Of a stretch of DNA of 64,000 nucleotides, positions 9,521 to 18,934 are shown piece after piece. The stretch comes from Blastocatellia bacterium (GTDB taxonomy: Bacteria > Acidobacteriota > Blastocatellia > UBA7656 > JADIYM01): assembly GCA_016705245.1 (NCBI GenBank), contig JADIYM010000001.1:186001-250000 (forward strand). Reading direction: 5' to 3'. Under the pieces are notes generated by a model, which worked only from the letters and a program-made list of their open reading frames with translations, was not told the origin of the DNA and did not search any database. Numbering within the stretch: the stretch's first letter is position 1; each line of letters opens with the position of its first letter. The translations under genes were made by a program, and so were the position numbers.

Positions 9521-12500
9521 CTAGAACGAGATCCGCACGGCGAGCTGGATGACGCGCGACTCGGCGGCACCCGTGTATTTGCCGAAAGAGCTCTTGAGCG
9601 GGTCGGGCTTGCCGGTCACCGGGTCAAGCACGATGTTGTTGAGATTCAGATCAATCGCGTTGAACTGAGTGTGATTGAAGGCATTGAACGCCTCGAACCG
9701 AAGCTCGAGATTCGATGTCTCGCCCCACAGCCGCGTCTTCTTCGAAACGATGATGTCCCAGTTGTTGACGCCGTTGTTGAGACGGTACTGATTCGCCGCC
9801 TGCGTGCCACGCCGGAAATCTGTCGCCAGCACGAAGCCGCTCGCCGGATCGCCAAACGGCTTGAACGCATCCACGTTGAAGGCGCGCGAGTCGTTGCTGC
9901 GCGGATCCAGTTGCACATACGGCGCACCGATGTCCGCGAAGCTGAACACGCCGCCGCCAGTTCCGACCGTGTCGAACAGGTTGCCGACGGTGAATGGCGT
10001 TCCCGACTGGAAAGTCGCAATGGCCCCGACGCCCCAGCCATCCGCCAGGCGATTCACGACTCCGGTTGTTCCCTTCCAGAATGGCAGATCCCACAGGAAG
10101 CTGCCCACGAATCGATGCGGTGCGTCGAAGGACGACAGACTGCGGCCGATGTCCCGATCGAGCAGGTCGAGCGTACCTCGCTGCGAGTCCGCGTCACTGA
10201 TCGCTTTCGACCACGTATAGGCGAGCTGGAACAGGAGACCATCGGCAAATCGCCTCTGCACTTGCGCTTCGAATGCGTGGAAGTCCGACGTACCGGCCGA
10301 CGAGAGCTGCTGGATGCCGCCGCGAACGTCGTCGTTGAGGCGACGCGTGTTGGCGTTTGTCGCAGTCGGCACGGGAATCGTGCGCTCGGTCGTGAAGAAC
10401 GTACCGAGCGCCGGGTTCACCTCTTCGCGCACATAGAGCTTGAGTCCGCGCGAGCCTACGTAGCTCACCGTCGCGACGTAGTTCTCGAGGAAACCACGCT
10501 CGATCGTGAAGTTCCACTGGTATGTGTACGGCGTCCGGATGTTCGGATCGATCGGCTGTGCCGTGTTCGTGATAGGCGCCGAAACGAAGACCTGCGTCGT
10601 CGCAAACGGGTTCGGGAGCGTGCCCTGGTCGCCACGGTAATCCGGGAACGGATCCGGAGCGAACGGATCGGCCAGCGTGCCACTGCCCGGGAAGAAAAAC
10701 GCGCCGGTCGCGTTGAAACCCGGAGCACTCAACTGCTGAAGGGCCGTGTCACCGATGATATATCCGTAGTACACGCCGAAACCGGCGCGGATCGCGGTTT
10801 CTCGATCGCCGAGGATCTTGCGCCAGATACCGTCGTCCGCGTACGGCGCATAGGCGATGCCGACACGCGGCGCGAAGTTGTTGAAGTCCTTCGCGACACC
10901 GCCCTCGGGCACCGTTCCGCCGAGTACGTTGTCAGGATCGCCGACGAAGACGATGCCGTTTGGCGGACGTCCGCCCGGCGCGACGCCGATGACGGCGCCT
11001 GTCTGCGGCTCGATGAGCTGTCCGCTGACGAGCAACTCGGACGTCGAGCCCGGCCGGTAGAACGACACCCGATTCCGATCGTCCGTGATCGGCGACGTGT
11101 ACTCGTACCGCAAGCCGAACGAGAGCGTCAGATCGTCGCGGATGCGCCACGCGTCCTGCGCAAACAGTGCGAAGTACTTCTGTGCATAGTCACGCTCGCC
11201 GGAATTTCCGGACTGGAACGCGATCGGCGAGTTGCCGATGAGAAGGTCGGCCAGGTCATCGCCCGTGGTGTTGCCGCCGAACCTGCCCGAGTAGGTGAAG
11301 ATGCCCTGGTTGATGAACAGGAACGCCTGATCCTGCAGGTACTGCGTGCCGTCGAAGCCGAACTTCAGGCGATGGTCGCCCTTCGACCAGCTGAGCGACT
11401 CCTGAATCTGGAAGTTCTCGGTTACACGTATCTGCGGTCCCTGGATGGTGTTTCCGAGGACGAGGCCACGGTCGAGCAACGAGATGCGCGGCGCGCCGGC
11501 AAGAGCTTCGTTGATGATGAAGTTGCCGGTGAAGCCGATCTCGCGAGGTGAGATCGTTGTTATGGGCAAGACCGCCGGGAAGTCGTTTCGCGAGTAGCTC
11601 ACCATGAATCCGTTCACGAGCGTTGGTGAGAGCGTCCATGTGTGACGGATGACGTGATTCTGCCGGGTCGACTTGTCAGTTGAACCAAAACCGGGAACCG
11701 ACGATCCGCCGAACGCAAACGCATTGGCGCCGCTCTGATCGAAGTAGTTGAACGTGTAATTGATCGTCTGGTCCTGGCTGATGTAGTGATCGAACCGCAT
11801 CGTCACCTGGTCGGAGTTGGTGATGTCGTCGCCGCCTACCGTGGCGCGACCGGTTGCATCACCGGTCGGCAGGAACTGCAGGTAGTACGCCGCGATCGGC
11901 GAGAATCGATCGGTTGGAATGACGTTACCGGGGAACGGATCGCCCGTGGCCGGATCGCGTATGACACGGCCGAGCCCGCTGAAGTCGCCTAGCCGCTCGG
12001 CGGCCAGCGGCAGACCGGTAAGCGTCGCTGTCGCGCCGATCTTCTGGCGCCGACCTTCATAGTCGAAGAAGAAGAACGTCTTCTCGCGGCCATCGTAGAG
12101 CTTCGGGATCCAGATCGGACCGCCAATGTTTCCGCCGAATTCCTTGCGTTCGAATGCGCGCCGGAAGTCGTTGTCGTTCGCCTCTCGCTGCGCATCGGTC
12201 GCGAGGGCCTTGTCGAAGTACCGGGCGGCCGACAGGAACGTCGGCCTATAGAACAGCCGGAGGTTGCCGTGGTACTCGCTCGAGCCGCTGCGCGTGACGA
12301 CGTTTACGATGGCGCCTGAGTTGCGGCCGAATTCCGCGTCATAGTTCGACGTCAGGAGGCGGAATTCCTGCACTGCGTCCGGGCGCGGCTGGAAACCAAC
12401 CGTTCCGCCGACAGCGACTTCGTTGTTGTTCGCTCCGTCGAGGGTGATGTTGTTCTCGACCGGACGCGCTCCGTTGACGCTGAAGCCCGAGCCGTTACCA

Positions 12501-13057
12501 AACCCGGCGCCGGTCGGGATCACGCCCGGCTGGAGCACGGCAAGCTGAAGCACGTTGCGGCCATTGAGAGGCAGGCCCTGAACGCGCTGCCGATCGACAG
12601 TGGTGCCGAGGGTCGCCGAATCCTTCTCGATGAGTTCGGTCGCGGCCGTGACTTCAACTGTCTCGGTCGATCCGACGACGTTCATGGCAGCGTCGAGACG
12701 CACATTGCGGTTCGGTTCGACGCCGACGGCGAGCAGTCGAGTCTCAGCGAAGCCCGTCGCGCTGATGATGACATTGTATGAGCCAGGTTCGATCTCGAGG
12801 AACGTGTAGCCTCCGTTATCGCCAGTCTGCTGAGACTGGAGAATCTTGCCCGTCGCGACGTTCTCGATTTGAACCGTTGCGCCGACGATAACGGCTCCGT
12901 CGGGATCTGTGACGGTGCCGCTGATTGTGCCGCGGACGCCCTGTGCGAAAACCGCGACGTTGGCGACTAGCAGACAGGCGAGCGCAAGGGCGAAGTGCGA
13001 AGGCAAGGTGCCTCGGTGGCTCGCTGCCGGTCGAAGATGGCTAGGTGTGCGTTTCAA
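9521..13057 (-). CDS. TonB-dependent receptor, carboxypeptidase-regulatory-like N-terminus
   Basis: A TTG start at 13057 is the best choice: GGGGAGG lies nine bases upstream and the residues before it in the open frame are unlike protein. The 1178-residue product has a signal peptide ending VAVFAQG, a regulatory-like beta-sandwich (GTISGTVTDPDGAVIVGATV, about 40-125), then a plug (LPLNGRNVLQLAVLQPGV, FSVNGARPVENNITLDG) and a long outer-membrane barrel ending in RISF with terminal Phe. This is the Oar-like layout common in Acidobacteriota and Bacteroidota. Substrate cannot be read from sequence. An 18-bp palindrome upstream is a candidate operator. Confidence 0.9.
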   Translation of the reverse strand: MKRTPSHLRPAASHRGTLPSHFALALACLLVANVAVFAQGVRGTISGTVTDPDGAVIVGATVQIENVATGKILQSQQTGDNGGYTFLEIEPGSYNVIISATGFAETRLLAVGVEPNRNVRLDAAMNVVGSTETVEVTAATELIEKDSATLGTTVDRQRVQGLPLNGRNVLQLAVLQPGVIPTGAGFGNGSGFSVNGARPVENNITLDGANNNEVAVGGTVGFQPRPDAVQEFRLLTSNYDAEFGRNSGAIVNVVTRSGSSEYHGNLRLFYRPTFLSAARYFDKALATDAQREANDNDFRRAFERKEFGGNIGGPIWIPKLYDGREKTFFFFDYEGRRQKIGATATLTGLPLAAERLGDFSGLGRVIRDPATGDPFPGNVIPTDRFSPIAAYYLQFLPTGDATGRATVGGDDITNSDQVTMRFDHYISQDQTINYTFNYFDQSGANAFAFGGSSVPGFGSTDKSTRQNHVIRHTWTLSPTLVNGFMVSYSRNDFPAVLPITTISPREIGFTGNFIINEALAGAPRISLLDRGLVLGNTIQGPQIRVTENFQIQESLSWSKGDHRLKFGFDGTQYLQDQAFLFINQGIFTYSGRFGGNTTGDDLADLLIGNSPIAFQSGNSGERDYAQKYFALFAQDAWRIRDDLTLSFGLRYEYTSPITDDRNRVSFYRPGSTSELLVSGQLIEPQTGAVIGVAPGGRPPNGIVFVGDPDNVLGGTVPEGGVAKDFNNFAPRVGIAYAPYADDGIWRKILGDRETAIRAGFGVYYGYIIGDTALQQLSAPGFNATGAFFFPGSGTLADPFAPDPFPDYRGDQGTLPNPFATTQVFVSAPITNTAQPIDPNIRTPYTYQWNFTIERGFLENYVATVSYVGSRGLKLYVREEVNPALGTFFTTERTIPVPTATNANTRRLNDDVRGGIQQLSSAGTSDFHAFEAQVQRRFADGLLFQLAYTWSKAISDADSQRGTLDLLDRDIGRSLSSFDAPHRFVGSFLWDLPFWKGTTGVVNRLADGWGVGAIATFQSGTPFTVGNLFDTVGTGGGVFSFADIGAPYVQLDPRSNDSRAFNVDAFKPFGDPASGFVLATDFRRGTQAANQYRLNNGVNNWDIIVSKKTRLWGETSNLELRFEAFNAFNHTQFNAIDLNLNNIVLDPVTGKPDPLKSSFGKYTGAAESRVIQLAVRISF

Positions 13058-13185
13058 GGCCAGGTTCCTCCCCTTGTTGGTTTCAGTGTTCGTGGCCGAA
13101 CCCGATGAGGCGCCGCGAGGAGCGGTTCCGTTTGAAGTCGGGCAACTTGCGTTCCACTCATTGAAGAAGACGACACGCCGGTAAA

Positions 13186-13203
13186 CGGGCGAAATTTCGC
13201 CCG
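13186..13203. promoter_or_regulatory. 18-bp perfect palindrome, possible operator
   Basis: CGGGCGAAATTTCGCCCG reads the same on both strands. It lies about 130 bases upstream of the TonB receptor start, in a gene-free stretch (13058-13442) that otherwise holds only a repeat. The perfect dyad fits a dimeric repressor site; no U-tract follows, so a terminator is less likely. Confidence 0.45.
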
Positions 13204-13331
13204 ATGTCTTTACAATTGGTCGTGATCGTAAACGGATTGGTGGAAAACATTCCGAGAATATGGTCATGAGGGCCGGTTCGTCGAGTGCGGATGAGGAGCC
13301 GATCTCGAATCCGACGCTCCTTGAAGAATGG

Positions 13332-13415
13332 GCTTCGCATACAGAGGCCACGGAGGCACGGAGAACACAGAGACTCCGAGATCTCCGTGTCCTCTGTGTG
13401 CTCTGTATGCGAAGC
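13332..13415. repeat. inverted repeat, TGTGCGAAGC family
   Basis: GCTTCGCATACAGAG and its complement CTCTGTATGCGAAGC bound a region rich in CACGGAG/CTCCGTG. It starts 28 bases past the stop of the aminotransferase gene and belongs with the elements near 54.3 and 60.5 kb. Confidence 0.75.
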
Positions 13416-13442
13416 CTACTTCGCTTGGGCCTCAGCTTGCCA

Positions 13443-14522
13443 TCACCCGCCGAGTGCCTCCCCGAGGCGCGCAAGTCCCTCCCGGAACACCGCGGGTTCA
13501 ACGGTCAGCCCGATCCGGATGTGCTCCGGGGCGCCGAAGAACCGGCCCGGCACGACGCTCGTCTCGTACCGCTCGCCGAGTCGCGCGACGAGTGCGTCCG
13601 CATCGCCGCCGGCCAACCGCGGGAAGACCGTCGTCCCGTACGCCGTCGCCGCCGTCGAGAATTCCTCGCGCGTCGCTGCGAACGCTTGCCACCCGGCTCG
13701 ATTGGCCTCGATCAGCTCGCGCGCTTCGTCGAGCAGCCGGTCGGCGTGCTGCAGGGCAACCACGCTCAATCGCTCGGCGGCATGTGCCGCATTCACGCCA
13801 TACAGATCGTTGAGCCGCCACATCCGGTCAGCTAGCCCCTCTTCGGCGAGCACCCATCCGCATCGCAGACCGCTCATTCCGAAAAGCTTCGTCAAACTGC
13901 TCGTCGAGATGAACGCCGGCCCGAGCCGCACCGCGGCCGGCTGTGGATCGTCGAACGTCGCGTCGAGGTAGACCTCGTCGACGAGCACCTTCGCGCCGAA
14001 CCGCTCCGCGATAGCGCCGATCCCGGCGAGCGATTCGCGATCGATCATCGCCCCGGATGGATTGTGCAGGTTCGTCAGGACGACGAGGCGCGTCCTCGGC
14101 GAGACGAGCCGCGCGACATCGTCCGGGTCAATCACGAACCCGTTCTCGAACCTCCGTTCCAGGAACCGTACGTTTGCCCCGAGGTATCGCGCGGTCGCCA
14201 CGATCGGCTCGTAGACCGGCCGCTCGACGATGACCTCGTCGTCCGCCTCGACGAGCGCCGCCATCGCCAGGTGATTCGCCATGGACGTGCCGGCTGCCGC
14301 GACGACGTTCCCGGGGGCGACCCCGTACCTCGCGGCTATGCCCTGGCGCAGCGGCGCGTAGCCGTAAGCGTCGGTGTTCGTGATCTCGAGATCGTCGATC
14401 GACGCGCCAAGCGCCGCGAGCGGCACGTTTGGCATCCCGCTGACCGCGAGGTCGAACCTGGCGTGAAGCCGAGTCTTTGCCCAGTGCATGTATTCGGAGC
14501 CGATGGTCCGGTTCGTGTTCAT
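13443..14522 (-). CDS. PLP-dependent aminotransferase, class I/II
   Basis: The 359-residue product has the fold-type I aminotransferase pattern: LTNLHNPSGAMI, the DEVYLDATF segment, and the PLP-lysine region STSSLTKLFGMSGLRCGW with the expected Lys. ATG 14522 overlaps the TGA of the permease gene as ATGA, so the two form a coupled operon with the permease first. Pairing with an amino-acid permease suggests catabolism of an imported amino acid or related amine; the substrate is unknown. It is somewhat short for the family (usually about 390), mainly at the N-terminus. Confidence 0.85.
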   Translation of the reverse strand: MNTNRTIGSEYMHWAKTRLHARFDLAVSGMPNVPLAALGASIDDLEITNTDAYGYAPLRQGIAARYGVAPGNVVAAAGTSMANHLAMAALVEADDEVIVERPVYEPIVATARYLGANVRFLERRFENGFVIDPDDVARLVSPRTRLVVLTNLHNPSGAMIDRESLAGIGAIAERFGAKVLVDEVYLDATFDDPQPAAVRLGPAFISTSSLTKLFGMSGLRCGWVLAEEGLADRMWRLNDLYGVNAAHAAERLSVVALQHADRLLDEARELIEANRAGWQAFAATREEFSTAATAYGTTVFPRLAGGDADALVARLGERYETSVVPGRFFGAPEHIRIGLTVEPAVFREGLARLGEALGG

Positions 14523-15856
14523 CGCCTCGCCATCCACCACTTTCGCACGAGGTAGGCCGGGACGCCCGTGCACACGAGCGCGTAGCCGATCAGCGTGCTC
14601 CCCGGGTCCTTCACGACGAGGTTGGCGACGACGAGCCAGCAGGCGGCCACGAAGAACAGGGTCGTCCACGGATGGCCGGGAACGCGCATGAACGGCGGTT
14701 CGGCGTCGACGTCGCGGCGTCGCAGGACGAAGAGACAGACCGCCGCGAGCCCGAAATTGAGGTAATCGACCGACACGACGTAGTTGAGGATCTGCTCGTA
14801 TCGTCCGGAGGCGGCGATGGCGATGGCGAACGCGCCCTGAAACGCAATGGCGACCACGGGCACGCGCGTCGACGGATGTACCCAGCCGACGCTTCGCAGG
14901 AAGAGTCCGTCTTGGGCCATTGCGTAGTAGACGCGCGGGTTCGTCAGCATGCCCTGGGCGAGGAACCCGAAGGTCGAGACGGCGATGCCGACGGCGATGA
15001 AGCGGGCTCCGCCGTCGCCGAAAGCGCGGCGCATGACTTCGGAAGCGGGGGTGTTCGTTGCGGCGAGCCCCTCGACGCCCAGCGTGTGCAGGCAAACGGC
15101 GCTGACGGCGAGGTAGAGCACGATGACGCCGATCACCCCGAACACGAGCCCTCGCGACATGTCGCGGCGCGCATCGCGCAGTTCTCCTGAGGCGAAGCCC
15201 GCGGTGTTCCATCCGCCGTAGGCGAACAGCACGGGCACGAGCGCCGCGGCAAACGCGGTCGTCGTCGCGAAGCCCGAGTCACCCGGGGGCGCCGCCGCGC
15301 CGACCTGTGCCGGGGACGCCGCGTTCGTCCAGAAGATTCCTACGGCGACGAGCGCGACGATGGCGCCGATCTTGAGCACCATGAAGACGTTCTGGATGGT
15401 TGAGCCGACGCGGACGCCGAGGCAGTTGACGAGCGTGAGTATCGCCAGGGTCACTGCTGCAATCACCGAGGCCGGCGCGGTCGTGCCGGTGAGCTCGATG
15501 AAGTAGGTCGCGAAGGTCACGGCCACGGCGGCGATCCCGCCGGATTGCGTCACGAACAGCAATGACCAGCCGTAGACGAAGGCGACGCCGGGCGAGAATG
15601 CCTCGCGGAAGTAAGCATACTGGCCGCCGGTTTCGGGTCGCCGCGCGGCGAGCTCGGCGTAGACGAACGCTCCGGCGAGCGCGATGAGGCCTCCGAAGGC
15701 CCACGCGCCGAGGACGAGCGCCGGCGTGTGGACGAGCCGCGCGACGACCGACGGGTTCATGAAGATGCCGGCGCCGACGATGCCTCCCATGACGAGCATG
15801 GAGGCGTCGAAGAGTCCCAGGCTGCGCCTGAGACCGGGGCTGGCGTCTGCGGCCAT
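14519..15856 (-). CDS. APC-family amino-acid permease
   Basis: A 445-residue protein with about twelve hydrophobic segments. The N-terminal GLFDASMLVMGGIVGAGIF contains the G-I-V-G-A-G-I-F substrate-binding turn typical of APC transporters. RPETGGQYAYFREAF matches the second conserved helix. ATG 15856 has no strong ribosome site, but upstream codons do not look coding. It is coupled to the downstream aminotransferase. Likely an inner-membrane amino-acid importer or exchanger. Confidence 0.88.
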   Translation of the reverse strand: MAADASPGLRRSLGLFDASMLVMGGIVGAGIFMNPSVVARLVHTPALVLGAWAFGGLIALAGAFVYAELAARRPETGGQYAYFREAFSPGVAFVYGWSLLFVTQSGGIAAVAVTFATYFIELTGTTAPASVIAAVTLAILTLVNCLGVRVGSTIQNVFMVLKIGAIVALVAVGIFWTNAASPAQVGAAAPPGDSGFATTTAFAAALVPVLFAYGGWNTAGFASGELRDARRDMSRGLVFGVIGVIVLYLAVSAVCLHTLGVEGLAATNTPASEVMRRAFGDGGARFIAVGIAVSTFGFLAQGMLTNPRVYYAMAQDGLFLRSVGWVHPSTRVPVVAIAFQGAFAIAIAASGRYEQILNYVVSVDYLNFGLAAVCLFVLRRRDVDAEPPFMRVPGHPWTTLFFVAACWLVVANLVVKDPGSTLIGYALVCTGVPAYLVRKWWMARR

Positions 15857-16118
15857 TGCGCGGCACGGTACCACAGGCCGGCGGTCGGCTCCTCGCCGAT
15901 CCAAACCCCGAGCAGTAGCGAGGGTGTCGACCGTGACAACGACCTCGGTCAGTAATCGAGACCGTTGCCGATTGCGCGTTCGACGCCCGTCAATCGTGGG
16001 GCCGGCCTCTCGTTTCAGCTCGGGGTTCTGGAGGACCGGCGCACACGGATCTCGAAGCAGATGCCAATCGACGGGGGAAGTTGACGGGATTTCTCGCGTG
16101 GGTCCGAAGGAACCTCGC

Positions 16119-16376
16119 TCAGGAGACTGCTCCGATGAGTTTCCCCTTGTGCTGATTCGTCCGCCTCGCGAGCGCAAACAGGCTCTCGGCCGCTTCGACG
16201 AGCGCCTGGGCGCCGCCCGGCTCGAAGTAGACCTCGCCACACTTCTCGCACTCGAGGACCTGTACTCCTGATACCGAGACCCGCACGCCGTCGCGCTCGT
16301 ACTCCTGCGTGATCGACTTCGGTCGCACACAGCCGCCACAGTCCGAGCAGTCCTTGGGTGTCCGTTTGTTGCTCAT
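16119..16376 (-). CDS. YgiT-type zinc-finger protein, candidate antitoxin
   Basis: Starting at ATG 16376 the product has 85 residues with two CxxC pairs, CSDC and CEKC, separated by a beta-rich linker, as in the zinc domain of MqsA/YgiT. The helix-turn-helix part of full MqsA is absent, so DNA binding and autoregulation are uncertain. ATG overlaps the stop of the upstream DUF4258 gene (ATGA). In known MqsRA-like pairs toxin precedes antitoxin, the order seen here. Confidence 0.75.
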   Translation of the reverse strand: MSNKRTPKDCSDCGGCVRPKSITQEYERDGVRVSVSGVQVLECEKCGEVYFEPGGAQALVEAAESLFALARRTNQHKGKLIGAVS

Positions 16377-16714
16377 TTCTTGGGTCCTTGTCCTCTCACC
16401 GTGGGGCCCGTCCACCACGGCCGCTGCGGGATGTAGGCCGTTACGATATCGACGACGTCCTTGAGACTCACGTCGCAGAGCACGTGGAGAGGGGTCCGGC
16501 TCCGGGTCGTGAAGCTGAAGTGGCCGAGGACCAGATACCGTGCTTCGTCCGGGTACTCCTCGACCAGCGTCAGCTTCCCGCCGAGCGCCTCGAGCATCTG
16601 CCGCTCGTCAAATGCCTCCTCGATCATATGCCGCACCGCGTGGAGGCGTACGCGGTAGGCTCCCTTGGCGACTAGCTGCTGGATTCGCTTGAGCGGATCG
16701 GTACTCGAGCTCAT
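16373..16714 (-). CDS. DUF4258 protein, candidate toxin
   Basis: ATG 16714 follows GGAGAG and gives 113 residues. The core YRVRLHAVRHMIEEAFDERQM...VEEYPDEARYLVLG fits DUF4258: an HA-x-R-H-M helix, then a strand rich in acidic residues, then a His/Cys strand (LHVLCDV). DUF4258 has been grouped with small RelE/MqsR-type toxins, and the coupled YgiT-type gene supports that. Toxicity is inference. The residues upstream of Met16714 in the same frame do not look like protein. Confidence 0.72.
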   Translation of the reverse strand: MSSSTDPLKRIQQLVAKGAYRVRLHAVRHMIEEAFDERQMLEALGGKLTLVEEYPDEARYLVLGHFSFTTRSRTPLHVLCDVSLKDVVDIVTAYIPQRPWWTGPTVRGQGPKK

Positions 16715-16895
16715 CGAGTCTCTCCAAAGAACGATCTGCCGTCGTGTCGCGAGTCTAGCACGTCGCGCCGTGTCAGTCGCCGCCGAAGGGGTCCAGCTGT
16801 TCGAACGCGGCTTCCCCATCACGACGATCACGAACGCACAATCGGCGTAACCTCGCGCTCGCTTCACTCGATTATGGGACGGGAGGTAGCCATCG

Positions 16896-18044
16896 ATGCC
16901 GAGAATTCCACGCCACCAGTCCGACCCGGCCGCGATGCGTCCGGGTTCCGTCTACCATGTTACGTCGCGAGCCGTCGCGAACACGGCGCTTTTCGAGACG
17001 CCGCGCGACTACCTGACGTTCCTGTCGCAGCTCGCGGAGCAATGCCGGGTGCGCGAGCTGCTCGTCCACGCGTTCTGCCTGATGACTACGCACGTCCATC
17101 TCCAGCTCGAGGATCGGCGGGGCCAGATTTCGCAGGCGATGTCGATCGTAAAGAGTCTCTACGCGCGCTACCACAATGGCACGCGCGAGGGAGGTCGGCG
17201 GCACGGGGCGCTGTGGGCGGAGCGATTCAACGCCGAGGTGATCGACTCGAAGCGCTATTTCGACGCTGCGGCGGCGTACGTACAGCTCAATCCGATGCGG
17301 ACGAGACGGCCGATGGTCGAGAGTCCCGAGCGTTATCCGTGGTCGAGTTGCGCAATGACGGTGGTCGACGGGGTCACGCCGGCAGAGTACTTTCAGCATC
17401 ACGTCGAGAAGGAGGGTGGAGTCGACGCGATCCTCGAGTCGATGCCGAAGCCAGCGACGAAGGCGAGTGGCGAGAATCGACGGCGACGGTTCGAGATCCT
17501 GCTGTCGGGCAAGGAGTTCGCTGTCGAATCGGTGCTGGGCGGTCGGACACGGGAGGAATACCTCGCGCACCTGCTGGCGAAGGTGGGCGTCGAGAAGTCG
17601 GAGTTGCACGACGCTCTGCAGGAGGCCGATAGTGCCCGGACTGGCGTCGTGCACTCCGAGCCCGCTAGTGAGTATTGTCGATCTGTGCCATGTGTTTCAT
17701 CTCCGTTATCGGTGGACGGCATTCCCAGGCTGCTCGGTGAATATGCCGGGCTCGCAAAGCAGGCGGCGGTGGACCGGATTCTCTCCACGGTGTGCGACTG
17801 GCAGCCGGTCGGAAACAAGAAGCGCCGCGAGCTTCGCGACGCGGAGATCTGGGCGCTCTGGCGATTCACGAATCACTCGGTGCGCAAAATCGCGAAGATC
17901 GTCCGAGCGACTGCCGACGAGGTTGACCGGACGATTCAGCGAGTGCGAGCATTGCGGCTGAAGGAGCGCGCCTGGTGGCGCTCCATCTGGAACGCCGAGT
18001 GGTCACTGCGCTGGAGCCTCGCCGCCGCACCTTGGCGGGAATGA
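16896..18044 (+). CDS. REP-associated tyrosine transposase (RAYT, Y1/IS200-like)
   Basis: The 382-residue product opens with PGSVYHVTSRAVANTALFET and carries the HUH motif as THVHL (His66, His68) with the likely nucleophile Tyr128 in YVQLNPMRTR. These are the marks of Y1 HUH single-strand transposases of the REP-associated group. GGGAGG precedes ATG 16896. It is longer than most RAYTs: a C-terminal part (about 285-382; HSVRKIAKIVRATADEVDRTIQRV) looks like a helix-turn-helix, perhaps for binding repeats. No terminal IS ends are seen. Direct repeats follow at once, and inverted repeats fill the window, so it may mobilise or have mobilised short palindromic DNA. Confidence 0.85.
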   Translation: MPRIPRHQSDPAAMRPGSVYHVTSRAVANTALFETPRDYLTFLSQLAEQCRVRELLVHAFCLMTTHVHLQLEDRRGQISQAMSIVKSLYARYHNGTREGGRRHGALWAERFNAEVIDSKRYFDAAAAYVQLNPMRTRRPMVESPERYPWSSCAMTVVDGVTPAEYFQHHVEKEGGVDAILESMPKPATKASGENRRRRFEILLSGKEFAVESVLGGRTREEYLAHLLAKVGVEKSELHDALQEADSARTGVVHSEPASEYCRSVPCVSSPLSVDGIPRLLGEYAGLAKQAAVDRILSTVCDWQPVGNKKRRELRDAEIWALWRFTNHSVRKIAKIVRATADEVDRTIQRVRALRLKERAWWRSIWNAEWSLRWSLAAAPWRE

Positions 18045-18162
18045 GGCTCGTGGATCCGCGGATCCGCTTCCGATCACTCCCGCCCGCTCACCTTCCGGTC
18101 GACTGAACCGAATTCTCTCGCCGACGTCAGCAGCCCCGTGTCCGGATTCCGCCGTCTTGCGG

Positions 18163-18467
18163 TTTCGCGACGATCCTCGAAGGCGCTTACCGTCCAAACA
18201 CCGTCAAATCGTCCGTTCTCCACGGATCGCCGGCCTACAACCGCACCGAACCCGTCCTTCCGCAAGACGTCTGTCCCCTATTGATTTGTCCCCTATTGAT
18301 TCCGAACCCGTCCTTCCGCAAGCCGTCTGTCCCCTATTGATTCGCGACGATTCTCGAAGGCGCTTACCGTCCAAACACCGTCAAATCGTCCGTTCTCCAC
18401 GGATCGCCGGCCTACAACCGCCACCGAACCCGTCCTTCCGCAAGACGTCGTCTGTACCCTATCGATT
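18163..18467. repeat. two 125-bp direct repeats plus a partial, next to RAYT
   Basis: Copy one (18163-18286) and copy two (18341-18467) share TTCGCGACGATYCTCGAAGG to TGTMCCCTATYGATT with few changes. A partial copy (18288-18340) repeats CCGAACCCGTCCTTCCGCAA and TGTCCCCTATTGATT. They begin about 120 bases past the RAYT stop in the 414-base gap before the next gene. The spacing is too long and the copies too few for CRISPR; they fit RAYT-associated repeats. Confidence 0.8.
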
Positions 18468-18932
18468 CAGCTTGTCAAGCGTTCTCTTGCCCATCTCTTG
18501 AACTTCGACATCCGAATGGGTACAGGCACGAAGAGCAAGCTTCGCAGTGAGCGACGCATCCAGGCTCTCGTACAAGTCTAAGTAACGACAATAATCTTCA
18601 TAATCGCGCAGATGCGGCTCTACGGCCTCTTCGATGCGATTCAGGACCCACTCTCGGGGGAACGACAGGATGATGTCCCGAATTGCGTGGAACTCCGCAT
18701 CCGCTCGGACAAAATCAATCCAAACATCGAACAGTTCCATGTTTTCTGATTGACTGAGTCCTTTCCCTTCGAGGACAGCAATAAAGCGGTCTGCCGTCGG
18801 CATTGCCTTTCGGATTAGCGAAACACGATCGACCCCTTCCGCAAAGAATGCCATTCGCGCACGATAATAGCGCCTACAGCAAGCTGCAAGTTCGGCCCAA
18901 ACCGGACATTCTTCAACGTTACTATCATTCAT
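18459..18932 (-). CDS. probable immunity protein to the Rhs tip
   Basis: ATG 18932 starts two bases after the Rhs stop codon. The 157-residue acidic, helical product has no recognised family; key stretches are ENMELFDVWIDFVRADAEFHA and HLRDYEDYCRYLDLYESL. Position right after an Rhs C-terminal tip, small size and acidic charge are the classic signs of a polymorphic-toxin immunity gene. Its base composition, like that of the Rhs tip, is clearly less GC-rich than the surrounding DNA, which suggests transfer as a cassette. Function is inferred from context. Confidence 0.65.
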   Translation of the reverse strand: MNDSNVEECPVWAELAACCRRYYRARMAFFAEGVDRVSLIRKAMPTADRFIAVLEGKGLSQSENMELFDVWIDFVRADAEFHAIRDIILSFPREWVLNRIEEAVEPHLRDYEDYCRYLDLYESLDASLTAKLALRACTHSDVEVQEMGKRTLDKLNR

Positions 18933-18934
18933 AA

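Noticed and set aside
9446..11551. Long plus-strand open frame opposite the first TonB receptor
   Set aside because: Antisense shadow; starts in a repeat and reads Arg/Val/Glu noise.
16079..16105. Solo GAAGTTGACGGGATTTC copy of the ACAGGATT arm
   Set aside because: Single short diverged arm with no partner, so not listed as an element; the 262-base gap there shows nothing else.
18163..18467. Possible CRISPR array
   Set aside because: Repeats are about 125 bases, only two full copies, no spacer pattern and no cas genes.
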